Shown: positions 45,265 through 53,395 of the stretch, in pieces
How the letters are laid out: the number at the start of each line of letters is the position of its first letter
How positions within the stretch are numbered: the stretch's first letter is position 1
NCBI GenBank assembly: GCA_025352365.1
Contig: JANXTO010000343.1
Location: 1 to 59,026, forward strand
Origin: Undibacterium sp.
GTDB taxonomy: Bacteria > Pseudomonadota > Gammaproteobacteria > Burkholderiales > Burkholderiaceae_D
Reading direction: 5' to 3'
DNA length: 59,026 nucleotides
Program-made: the position numbers and the translations under genes
The notes under the pieces: generated by a model
Database searches by the model: none
The model's input: only the letters and a program-made list of their open reading frames with translations
What the model was told of the DNA's origin: nothing

Positions 45265-46593
45265 TTAAACAGTCAAAATGAAGCGTGCACCGCCTTGTAC
45301 CACGTGAGCATAGCGGATAGTGCCGCCGTTACCCTGGATCAGTTGCTGCACCATTGCCAGGCCGATTCCGCTACCTTTTTCTTTGGTCGAGAAAAAAGGT
45401 GTAAAAATATGAGGAATAAATTCTTCCGCTACACCAGGCCCGTTGTCGGTGACTTCTACCCGCAAACGCCCGCCACGACTCAGTTTGGCGCGTATGACCA
45501 CTTCGGGCGAGGCTTTTTTGGATGTCGCTTCTTCCGCATTTTTGATGAGGTTAATCAAGGCTTGTTCAAATTGGGCAGGGTCTATCATCAATTCTAACGA
45601 TGCCGGTTCTGTTATAAATTCAGCACGTCCTCCGCGTTGCGCCCACGCTGGAGAGATTAAGGTGGATAAACGGGCAAAAAGTGTTGCCAGATGGATACGT
45701 TCTGGATGTGCAGCCGGGACATTCGACAAGCTCCGGTAGCTACCGACAAACTCCGCTAAACCATGCGCGCGGCGACTGATAGCGTCTAAAGCCATGGTCA
45801 AGTCCTTGATGCTGTCGGTGGGTAAGCTTGGCTTTAGGTCTTCTAACAAATCATGCGCGGTGCGGGATAAAGATGCCACGGGCGTCAGCGAATTCATAAT
45901 TTCATGGGTCAGCACATGCACTAATTTTTGCCATGCCTGTCGCGCCTCGGATTGTAGCTCGCTTTCTACCGGCATTAAGGCAATCATCAAGCGCGTGTTG
46001 CCATGCGTGGTCAAACTGCTGGTTGCAAGTAATGCGCGCTCTAGTCCTTGCTCGGTTTCAAACAAAATCATGCTGCGCTTGCCCACCACTTGCGTTCTCA
46101 GCAGATCAAATAATTGCTCAGGCTGGACCGCACGACCTGGGGCGATCAGCCGACGTGCGTTGCCATTCATTGCTTGCACGGGATAAGGCGTGGAGGTGGT
46201 GTCAATCGAAAAAAGGGCAATCGGTGCGTGTTCCAGACTATTTTCTAGTGTGCTTAGATTTTCTTGCAGCGTTGATGAGGTATGCGGTAATGCGGGTGCC
46301 ACATCGGCTAGGACATAGATTTGGCGTGGTAATAAACCTGCCAGACCAAAACCAAATAGCCAACTACCGATCAGCGCTAGTAATCCAGACAATGCCAATA
46401 ATCGTGCTGTCTGTGTAAGCTGTGTTGCAGTCAAAATATAGGCCGTAGCGCCCGCGGTAAGCATCAAAATCAATACGCCAGAAATACAGAACAGTTTGCG
46501 ATATCGATAGCGCGGGTCCGGCGTTGGTGATGCCGGTGATACTGGTGACGTTGGCGATGTTTGCAATGTTTCAGTGGGCATTTCAGATGTCAT
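45265..46593 (-). CDS. Sensor histidine kinase of the sigma54 regulatory pair
   Basis: 442 aa. Two close membrane helices at about 33-52 and 62-85 with almost no periplasmic loop. A PAS-like cytoplasmic region is followed by an NtrY/NtrB-style H-box VLTHEIMNSLTPVASL and an HATPase domain with NLIKNAEEA, DNGPGV and FFSTKEKGSGIGLAM. It phosphorylates the adjacent NtrC-type regulator (start codon overlaps that gene by 11 bp). The lack of a sensing loop suggests a membrane or cytoplasmic cue, perhaps envelope stress. Confidence 0.87.
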   Translation of the reverse strand: MTSEMPTETLQTSPTSPVSPASPTPDPRYRYRKLFCISGVLILMLTAGATAYILTATQLTQTARLLALSGLLALIGSWLFGFGLAGLLPRQIYVLADVAPALPHTSSTLQENLSTLENSLEHAPIALFSIDTTSTPYPVQAMNGNARRLIAPGRAVQPEQLFDLLRTQVVGKRSMILFETEQGLERALLATSSLTTHGNTRLMIALMPVESELQSEARQAWQKLVHVLTHEIMNSLTPVASLSRTAHDLLEDLKPSLPTDSIKDLTMALDAISRRAHGLAEFVGSYRSLSNVPAAHPERIHLATLFARLSTLISPAWAQRGGRAEFITEPASLELMIDPAQFEQALINLIKNAEEATSKKASPEVVIRAKLSRGGRLRVEVTDNGPGVAEEFIPHIFTPFFSTKEKGSGIGLAMVQQLIQGNGGTIRYAHVVQGGARFILTV

Positions 46594-48001
46594 GCTTTTC
46601 TAATTTCCGGTACAAAGCAGCGCGACTTAAGCCCAGCAATTTAGCTGCCTGACTAATATTGCCACTAGCTTGCGTCATGGCGCTGGCAATTGTGTCGCGT
46701 TCTAGTTTGGTCAGCTTAAATGTATGAACGGTATTCTGAGCATTGTTATCTGGCGCAATCCCCGCTACTTCCGCCATCGCTACCAAAGTCGCGTTTGCAA
46801 AGCTTAAGCCAAAATCCTGAAGCTGATAATCTGCCTGTGTTCCTAAGATCACGGCTCTCTCACATGAGTGCCGTAATGAGCGAACATTGCCTGGCCAATC
46901 GTACTCGCACAGCGCGTTCAAAGCGGTATCGCTGAGCTGGCGTACCGGGCGCTGATATTGATTTTGATATAGCGCCAGATAATGGCTGAGCAAATCAGGG
47001 ATATCTTCTCGCCGCTCGCGTAAAGGTGCTACGCGCAGGACGATGGTATTTAAGCGGAATAAAAGGTCCGAGCGAAAAATAGAGGGATCAAATAATTTGA
47101 TCTCGCTTAAATTAGTCGCGCTGACGATACGCACATCAATTTTTTCTGCCTTGTCCATACCGACCGGTGTGACTTCACGCCGTTCTAGCGCGGTCAGTAA
47201 TTTCGCCTGTGCACCCAAAGGTAGGTTGCCAATTTCATCTAAAAATAAGACCCCACCGCGCGCCGCCTGAAAGCGTCCTGCACGGTCGCTACGCGCATCG
47301 GTAAAAGCGCCTTTGCGATGACCAAACATATCGCTCTCAAATGTGGTCTCGGGTATCGCTCCCATATCGACCGCTAAAAAATGAGCTGCGTTACGTGGTG
47401 ACGCTAAATGGATGGCGCGTGCTACCAGCTCTTTACCCACGCCGTTCTCTCCCAATACCATGACATTGGCCTCGGTCGGAGCGACGTTGGCGATCATGGA
47501 TTTGAGTTCACGCATGCTGACAGAATTACCCATCAGGTTTGCAAATGCGATGGACGTATCATTATTACTGACCACATCAGATGTACCTGATTTGTCAGAT
47601 ACGTGAGTAGTAGATTTTCTGGCGAGAGCCGTTTCTACCGCTGCCAGTAGTCTGGCATTGTCCCAAGGCTTGGTGATGAAATCGCAAGCACCGCGTTTTA
47701 ATGCCTCCACCGCCAAAGGTACGTCGGCATACGCCGTTACGGCGATGACCGCAGGAGCGGGATATTGTGCCCGCAATAAATCCAGCATCGCCAAACCCTC
47801 GCCGCCATCAGTGCGGCCAGCGGTGAAGTTGAAGTCGAGAAAAACGACATCCGGGTGTTCATGCAATAACAAATTTTTTACTTGTGCAGGCTCGGTCACG
47901 ACCTTTACTTGCGCATATTTGCGACGCAGCAAAAGTTGCGCTGCACAAGCTACATCGGGGTCGTCATCAATGATCAGCAGATGAGGTGCGCTATTAGACA
48001 T
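46583..48001 (-). CDS. NtrC-family sigma54-dependent response regulator
   Basis: 472 aa. The receiver domain has phospho-Asp56 (VVFLDFN). The AAA+ domain shows Walker A GENGVGKELVARAIH, the sigma54-contact loop as GAFTDA (a variant of GAFTGA) and Walker B GGVLFLDEIGNL. A Fis-type helix-turn-helix is at the C-terminus (ISQAAKLLGLSRAALYRKLE). It activates sigma54 promoters. A consensus -24/-12 element and an upstream dyad lie in the divergent region before the export operon, so that operon is the likely target. Confidence 0.92.
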   Translation of the reverse strand: MSNSAPHLLIIDDDPDVACAAQLLLRRKYAQVKVVTEPAQVKNLLLHEHPDVVFLDFNFTAGRTDGGEGLAMLDLLRAQYPAPAVIAVTAYADVPLAVEALKRGACDFITKPWDNARLLAAVETALARKSTTHVSDKSGTSDVVSNNDTSIAFANLMGNSVSMRELKSMIANVAPTEANVMVLGENGVGKELVARAIHLASPRNAAHFLAVDMGAIPETTFESDMFGHRKGAFTDARSDRAGRFQAARGGVLFLDEIGNLPLGAQAKLLTALERREVTPVGMDKAEKIDVRIVSATNLSEIKLFDPSIFRSDLLFRLNTIVLRVAPLRERREDIPDLLSHYLALYQNQYQRPVRQLSDTALNALCEYDWPGNVRSLRHSCERAVILGTQADYQLQDFGLSFANATLVAMAEVAGIAPDNNAQNTVHTFKLTKLERDTIASAMTQASGNISQAAKLLGLSRAALYRKLEKHDI

Positions 48002-48164
48002 GATTGTGCATAGTTGAAAATAAAGCTGGCTGGGATTTCTGTAGGTACTGGTAGGATTTTAATTTACACGGGTCAATGCACAGTCTAGCTTTGATAAAGG
48101 ACACTAGCAATGATTCGCCAATGCGAACAAGCGTAAATACAGGAGGTATCCGTGAAGTGTTCAA

Positions 48165-48208
48165 TATCGGACAGTTTTTAAAATCTGTCTGAATCAGATT
48201 GTCCGATA
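48165..48208 (+). promoter_or_regulatory. Candidate upstream activating site for the NtrC-type regulator
   Basis: The outer arms TATCGGACA (48165-48173) and TGTCCGATA (48200-48208) are perfectly complementary, and inner arms AATCTG/CAGATT (48182-48187, 48195-48200) form a second dyad. It ends about 58 bp before the -24 element, a usual position for enhancer-binding proteins. The rest of 48002-48350 shows no gene. Confidence 0.6.
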
Positions 48209-48265
48209 CCGATCAATGCCGATCAATAATCCCCAATTTTTAGTCCTTTTCACTCTAAATCAGCA

Positions 48266-48281
48266 TGGCACAGAGATTGCG
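48266..48281 (+). promoter_or_regulatory. Sigma54 (-24/-12) promoter
   Basis: TGGCACAGAGATTGCG matches TGGCAC-N5-TTGC exactly. It lies 70 bp before the ATG of the HlyD-like adaptor and is divergent from the sigma54 activator gene. Confidence 0.88.
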
Positions 48282-48350
48282 GTAGTAGACATGAGTTTGA
48301 GAATGAGTAAAACATTCTCAAACCAAACCTCTTACCATTTTGATTGAACC

Positions 48351-49637
48351 ATGAAATTATCTACGCCTCATCTTGCTGTGACCGGTGCCGCGATGGATGT
48401 CATCGTGCCGCAGAATCACAATAAGAAAATTCTGATTAGCATCGTGTCAGTATGTTTAATCGGATTGGCGATTACTGGTTTATGGAATCTGATGCCGCGT
48501 GGTTTGCAGGTATCTGCTGCCGATGTGCGTATCGCCAACGTCGAGAGCGGGATTTTTTTGGATGACATTATCGTCCGCTCTAAAGCCGAGGCGCTGCATT
48601 CGGTGATACTGGATTCCATTGAATCTGGCAGGGTAGAAGAAGTGTTTGCGCATGATGGTGCATTGGTGAAAAAAGGCGATATTCTTTTTAGGATTTCTAA
48701 CCCTCAACGCAATTTAGAACTATTGCAACGTCAGTCAGAACATACTCAGCAGATTTCTAATCTGGCCAACCTGAGAGTGAATTTTGAGGCCGCAAATTCT
48801 GATCATCAGCGCCGCTTATCTGACCTTGAATTTAATCTGATGCAAGCGAAAAAAAAGCATGCCCGGAATGTCAAATTGGCTCAGCAAGGTTTTATTTCGT
48901 CGGTCGCCCTGGATGAGTCTGCTGACACCTTAGAGCAGCAGCAACGCGCTTTTAATGAAGAGAAAAATCATAGCGCGAATGAGACCGAAGTTAAGCGTGA
49001 TGCGGTAGCCCAGATGGAGCATGCGATCAAGACGATAGAAACGGGTTTGACACTGGTCAACGCCACGGTTGATGCGCTGGTGGTGCGTGCCCCAGTTGCT
49101 GGTCGTTTGACAGATTTTCGCCTGCAGATCGGCGAGACCGTGAAGACGGATCAGCATATAGGGCGTATCGATGATCCCGACCAATTTAAGCTCACAGCAC
49201 AAGTCGATGAGTATTATCTGAACCGTATTGCGATAGGGCGACAAGGCGTGTTTAAGCAAGATGCCAAAGAGTATCGTGTCGAAGTTAGTCAGGTTTACCC
49301 ACAAATCAAAGATGGCCGCTTTTCGATTGAATTAGTGTTTAAAAATGCACAACCTGCCAGCCTCAATCCCGGTCAAAGCCTGGATGCGCAAATTACCTTA
49401 GGTGAACCGAAAGACGCTTTGTTATTACCCAATGCGCCATTCGTCACCGATAGCGGCGGCGCCTGGGTCTTTGTGGTCGCAGCCAATGGTGTTGATGCAG
49501 AGAGGCGCGTGATTAAAACCGGACGTCGTAATAACCATCAGATAGAAGTCTTATCAGGCCTCAGTGCAAAGGAAAAAATAGTCGTGTCGAGTTACGCTAC
49601 ATTTGGTAATGCGACGCGCTTGCAATTGAAAAAATAG
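48351..49637 (+). CDS. HlyD/MacA-like periplasmic adaptor protein
   Basis: 428 aa. One membrane anchor (KILISIVSVCLIGLAITGLW), then a biotinyl-lipoyl half (GRVEEVFAHDGALVKKGDIL), a long coiled-coil hairpin at about 125-235, the second lipoyl half (VVRAPVAGRLTDFRLQIGE) and a beta-barrel domain. It bridges an inner-membrane ABC exporter and an outer-membrane channel; no TolC homolog is in the window. It is the first gene of the sigma54-driven operon with two FtsX-type permeases and an ATPase. Confidence 0.9.
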   Translation: MKLSTPHLAVTGAAMDVIVPQNHNKKILISIVSVCLIGLAITGLWNLMPRGLQVSAADVRIANVESGIFLDDIIVRSKAEALHSVILDSIESGRVEEVFAHDGALVKKGDILFRISNPQRNLELLQRQSEHTQQISNLANLRVNFEAANSDHQRRLSDLEFNLMQAKKKHARNVKLAQQGFISSVALDESADTLEQQQRAFNEEKNHSANETEVKRDAVAQMEHAIKTIETGLTLVNATVDALVVRAPVAGRLTDFRLQIGETVKTDQHIGRIDDPDQFKLTAQVDEYYLNRIAIGRQGVFKQDAKEYRVEVSQVYPQIKDGRFSIELVFKNAQPASLNPGQSLDAQITLGEPKDALLLPNAPFVTDSGGAWVFVVAANGVDAERRVIKTGRRNNHQIEVLSGLSAKEKIVVSSYATFGNATRLQLKK

Positions 49638-49728
49638 CTTCAAAAAAATAGCATCCTTGGCGTATCAACTTAGGAAGGCGACAGCATCAATGCGATAGTT
49701 TTTTCTTTGCTGTATCAGAATGATAATT

Positions 49729-49813
49729 TATATACTCATAGATAGTATATTTAATTGTCTAGATAAAGTATGGACAATAAGCCAATTTTTATAAAAATGA
49801 TGGGGAGTATATG
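49729..49813 (-). repeat. 86-bp dispersed element, copy F
   Basis: The minus strand starts CCATATACTCCCCAT, has the centre TTGTCCATACTTTATCTAGACAA and ends CTATGAGTATATA. It lies inside the export operon, between the adaptor and the first permease, and could uncouple their expression. Confidence 0.82.
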
Positions 49814-49978
49814 GTTTTCATCAAAATTTTAAGATGCTTAACCTCGTCACAAGCATCGCACAGAACAGAAGAAATTAATGAGGGATTGTTGAGTATCTTA
49901 GATGTAATGAGAAAGCAAGCAGAGACGGTTGATGTAACTGAGTCTTTAAACAGTAAATTGGTAGTAAATCGACAGTAA
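49811..49978 (+). CDS. Possible 55-aa ORF starting at the end of repeat F
   Basis: ATG at 49811 lies in the last bases of the repeat (GGGGAGTATATG); the frame is open to TAA at 49976. The peptide has a soluble, helix-like middle (RTEEINEGLLSILDVMRKQA). It is too short for the ORF track. The Shine-Dalgarno-like GGGGAG is very close to the ATG, and no family is recognised; it may be chance. Confidence 0.25.
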   Translation: MVFIKILRCLTSSQASHRTEEINEGLLSILDVMRKQAETVDVTESLNSKLVVNRQ

Positions 49979-49998
49979 AAAAAGAAAGCGATAAGACA

Positions 49999-52515
49999 AT
50001 GAACTTGAAAGATTTTCGGATGGGGTGGCGCCTGTTGCAACAGCAGCCTTTGTATTCCGCCATTATGATTGTCAGCCTGACGATAGGATTTACTTTTTGC
50101 TTTTTGGTACTGGCATTCACCCGCTACGAATTTGGATTTGATACCAATGTTCCAGAGGTACAGGATGTGTATGTCGTCAAGGCATGTGCTAATTGGGGAT
50201 TTGGTTTTTGGAGCGAGAATGTCCCTTTGTCGATGAAAGACTCGCTGGAAAAAAGCGATGCTCCTTTATTGGTCACAGCAGTGTTGCCGTATTCCGCCGC
50301 AATGCGGGTGAACGACGGCGGCAACGATGTCGTGACCAAAGTAGAGCTGACTCTGGTGGATCCGGCTTTTTCTAAAGTATTTGGTATCAAGCCAATGGAA
50401 GGTGATTTGCAAGCGGCACTCAGCCGCCCAGATGCGCTGGCACTGTCAGTAGCGACAGCACAAAAACTCTTTGGCGATAGTCACGTTGTTGGCAAAAATC
50501 TACAGATCAGAGGCGCTTCTTACCGTATCGCGGCGGTATTGCCTGATCAGCCGGCCACCAGCTCGATTCAGTTTTCCGCGCTAGCTGGTCTTAACTTTGC
50601 CGCATGGCCAGAGGCAGAGCGCCAGCGCGCAAGAGATAACTGGAATTACTATTCCTATGACGATAAAAATTTTCTGAATAACAAAGTCTATTTCCGCTTA
50701 TTGCCCAGTACGTTATTGCCAAGTACGCAGTCGAATGCTACATCAGGCATTAAAACGGATATCAAGTCTGACGGTTTATTGAGTGAGCTTGCCAGCACAA
50801 TCAACACCGATATCAGTCGCTCGGCATTGGCCGGACATCTGAATGCAAAAGATACGCAAGAGCTTGGCAATAAGCCTTTATTGAACATCGCCTTTGGGCG
50901 ATTGGCGGATTCGCATCTGGATAGCGAGGCCCGCAGTAATAGCGGCTCTAAGGGTGACCCTATCGCTACGTTGGGGATGAATGCCGTCGCGTTTTTAATC
51001 CTCCTGCTGACCGCAGGTAATTACGTCAATCTCGCCACCATCCGTACCATAGCGCGTCAGCGCGAGATGGCAATACGCAAAGTGCTGGGTGTGACAGCAG
51101 GGCGGTTGCTGATGCAGATGATGGCAGAATCGATCTTGGTATCTTTGATCGCCGCAATTACTGGTGCCTTCTTAGCGTGGTTATTACTGCCAGCCTGGTC
51201 GGAGTTAACGGAGTTAAATATGGTGAGCATTTTGACGCGCCAGGACTGGATGGCATTTGCCGCGATTGTCGTCGTGATGGGTATATTGGTTGGCATCTGC
51301 GCTGCTCTATATCCAGGTTGGATTGCACTCAAGATGCGCCCTGCCAATGCTCTGGGTGGGCGTGGGAATAGTGAGACAGCAGGCGGTTTGTGGCTGCGCC
51401 GCGTGTTAACCGTGATGCAATTCGCTATCGCCATGTTCGTGACCGGGATGGTGATGACGATAGGGACGCAAATCCACTACCTGAAGCGCATCGACTATGG
51501 CTACCAATTAGACTCACTGCTGATCATCAATTTGCCTGCAGAATTGAGCCAGACTGAGGTTCGTAGTTTTCAGAATGCTCTGGTACGTCGGCCAGAGATC
51601 AACGGTGTTGCAAATACAACGCCATGGCCAGCTAAGGTGGAATTTAAGACGACCAAGGCAGAGACTATTAGTCTGAGCACCTTGAGAGTAGGTCCAGAAT
51701 ATTTCCATACCATTGGTTTGGGGGCAGTAGTAGGGCGCGTGTTTGACCCCAACATCGATTCTGGTGACAGCAGTAATGGTTTGGTGATGAATGAGTTAGC
51801 CGCAACCCGGCTGGGCTATACCAATGGCAATGCGGCGCTGGGGCAGATTGTCAGTATGGAGGGCAAAGCGATGCAGATTGTCGGCATCAGCAACAATGTC
51901 AGCAGCGGCTTTATGCATGGATCACCACGTCCGATTGTGTATCAGATTGCGACCTCAGAAAACTCGTCGCGAGCGCCGCTCTTGCCGCAATTAACGATCA
52001 ATGGACGCAACGATCTGACCGCAGCAAAAACAGCGATCACTGAAGTCTGGCGTCAGCATTTCCCAGATATGTATTTAAATCTTAGTCATCTACGACAAAA
52101 TTTGGAAGCCAACGCAGGCGGTCCTCAAGCTATTTTTGATTCTTGCGTGATTGTCGCTGCCATCATGATTCCATTGGCTATTTTCAGTATCTACATACTC
52201 TCCGCCTATGCTGTTCAGCGACGCGCTAAAGAGATCGTTATGCGTAAATTATTTGGTGCTGACAAGCTCGATATCGCCAAGCTACTGCTCAAAGAATTTA
52301 CGATTTTACTCAGCATTGCCGCCATCGTCGGCTTGCCCTTGTCGTATGTTGCGGGTAGAGGTTTTGTCGAGCAATTTGCAGACCAGGCACCGATGGGATT
52401 ATGGCCAATTGTCCTGGCATTGCTGGGTGCTGTCGTAGTGACTTTGCTGGCGACTACCAGACACACCTTAATTGCCGCAAGAATGTCCCCGGCAGTCGCC
52501 TTGCGCGCTGCCTGA
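49999..52515 (+). CDS. MacB/FtsX-type ABC permease (first copy)
   Basis: 838 aa. An N-terminal helix (YSAIMIVSLTIGFTFCFLVL) and a large periplasmic MacB_PCD domain (about 50-300) are followed by three helices with the FtsX text VNLATIRTIARQREMAIRKVLG split here. A second periplasmic domain and the C-terminal helices repeat the motif (RRAKEIVMRKLFGAD). This duplicated layout is typical of MacB-like permeases that lack a fused ATPase. It is encoded before the ATPase gene and is paralogous to the permease gene after it. Confidence 0.9.
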   Translation: MNLKDFRMGWRLLQQQPLYSAIMIVSLTIGFTFCFLVLAFTRYEFGFDTNVPEVQDVYVVKACANWGFGFWSENVPLSMKDSLEKSDAPLLVTAVLPYSAAMRVNDGGNDVVTKVELTLVDPAFSKVFGIKPMEGDLQAALSRPDALALSVATAQKLFGDSHVVGKNLQIRGASYRIAAVLPDQPATSSIQFSALAGLNFAAWPEAERQRARDNWNYYSYDDKNFLNNKVYFRLLPSTLLPSTQSNATSGIKTDIKSDGLLSELASTINTDISRSALAGHLNAKDTQELGNKPLLNIAFGRLADSHLDSEARSNSGSKGDPIATLGMNAVAFLILLLTAGNYVNLATIRTIARQREMAIRKVLGVTAGRLLMQMMAESILVSLIAAITGAFLAWLLLPAWSELTELNMVSILTRQDWMAFAAIVVVMGILVGICAALYPGWIALKMRPANALGGRGNSETAGGLWLRRVLTVMQFAIAMFVTGMVMTIGTQIHYLKRIDYGYQLDSLLIINLPAELSQTEVRSFQNALVRRPEINGVANTTPWPAKVEFKTTKAETISLSTLRVGPEYFHTIGLGAVVGRVFDPNIDSGDSSNGLVMNELAATRLGYTNGNAALGQIVSMEGKAMQIVGISNNVSSGFMHGSPRPIVYQIATSENSSRAPLLPQLTINGRNDLTAAKTAITEVWRQHFPDMYLNLSHLRQNLEANAGGPQAIFDSCVIVAAIMIPLAIFSIYILSAYAVQRRAKEIVMRKLFGADKLDIAKLLLKEFTILLSIAAIVGLPLSYVAGRGFVEQFADQAPMGLWPIVLALLGAVVVTLLATTRHTLIAARMSPAVALRAA

Positions 52516-52601
52516 GTAAATTAGTTGTAGCAGAATTAAAAGTAAGCTGAATTAACAAGTAAATCTATTCCAGCCCTTAACAAAACATATAAGGAAGCAT
52601 C

Positions 52602-53282
52602 ATGCTAAAACTAGTCAACGTCAGCAAACTCTATGTCGCAGGCGAAGTACAGACCGCCGCACTGAACGGGGTAAATATCGAAATCGATGCTGGAGAATAT
52701 GTCGCCATCACAGGCCCTTCTGGTTGCGGCAAATCGACTTTACTTAGTCTGTTGGGTTTGCTGGATATTCCCAATTCTGGTGAGTACTGGTTTGAGGGGC
52801 AAAACGTCGCAGGCTGGAGTGAGTCGCAATTAAATCAACTACGCCGCGGCAGAGTTGGTTTCATCTTCCAAAGTTTTAACCTGATAGAAGAACTCAGCGT
52901 ATATGAAAACGTCGAACTGGCCTTGGAATATTCTGAAGTACCAGTCAAAGAGCGTCGCCTTAAAGTCACCGCCATGTTAGAGAAGTTGGGCATAGGGCAT
53001 AGGGAAAAACACCGTCCGTCTCAGTTGTCAGGCGGTCAGCAACAACGCGTCGCGATTGCACGTGCCTTAGTCGCCGGTCCCGCCATTTTGTTAGCCGATG
53101 AACCGACAGGTAATCTCGATACTGCGCATGGCGATGAAGTCATGCGTATCTTGCGCACCATCAATGCCGAGGGCACGACCGTCGTGATGGTCACGCACTC
53201 GCCATCCCACGCAGCACAAGCATCACGCATCTTGCATCTGCTGGACGGGCATGTTGTGGTTGATGCTTTGCGTGCTGCTTGA
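52602..53282 (+). CDS. ABC exporter ATP-binding protein (MacB/LolD-like)
   Basis: 226 aa. Walker A ITGPSGCGKSTLL, Q-loop FIFQSFNLI, signature LSGGQQQRVAIARAL, Walker B ILLADEPTGNLD and H-loop VVMVTHSP. It powers the FtsX-type permeases on both sides. An AAGGAAGC ribosome site precedes the ATG. There is no fused membrane domain, as in LolD and MacB-type split systems. Confidence 0.95.
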   Translation: MLKLVNVSKLYVAGEVQTAALNGVNIEIDAGEYVAITGPSGCGKSTLLSLLGLLDIPNSGEYWFEGQNVAGWSESQLNQLRRGRVGFIFQSFNLIEELSVYENVELALEYSEVPVKERRLKVTAMLEKLGIGHREKHRPSQLSGGQQQRVAIARALVAGPAILLADEPTGNLDTAHGDEVMRILRTINAEGTTVVMVTHSPSHAAQASRILHLLDGHVVVDALRAA

Positions 53283-53318
53283 TTGTTTGCTTTCGGATGA
53301 ACTTGCCTGCTGATTTTG

Positions 53319-53336
53319 CATGGTGAATTCACCATG
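53319..53336. repeat. Perfect 18-bp palindrome CATGGTGAATTCACCATG
   Basis: An exact palindrome with no loop, 37 bp after the ATPase stop and 60 bp before the second permease start. A gapless palindrome is more like a protein-binding site than a terminator. Nothing else is visible in this 113-bp gap. Confidence 0.6.
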
Positions 53337-53395
53337 TGGCAACCTGAAGTCCCTGTCAGTAATAGCTGACGCCCCATTACATAAGATAGACATTG

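Noticed and set aside
49638-49998. tRNA or other structured RNA in the intergenic gaps
   Set aside because: I looked for cloverleaf ends (CCA, TTCGA loops) in the longer gaps and saw none; the visible structure is the 86-bp repeat.
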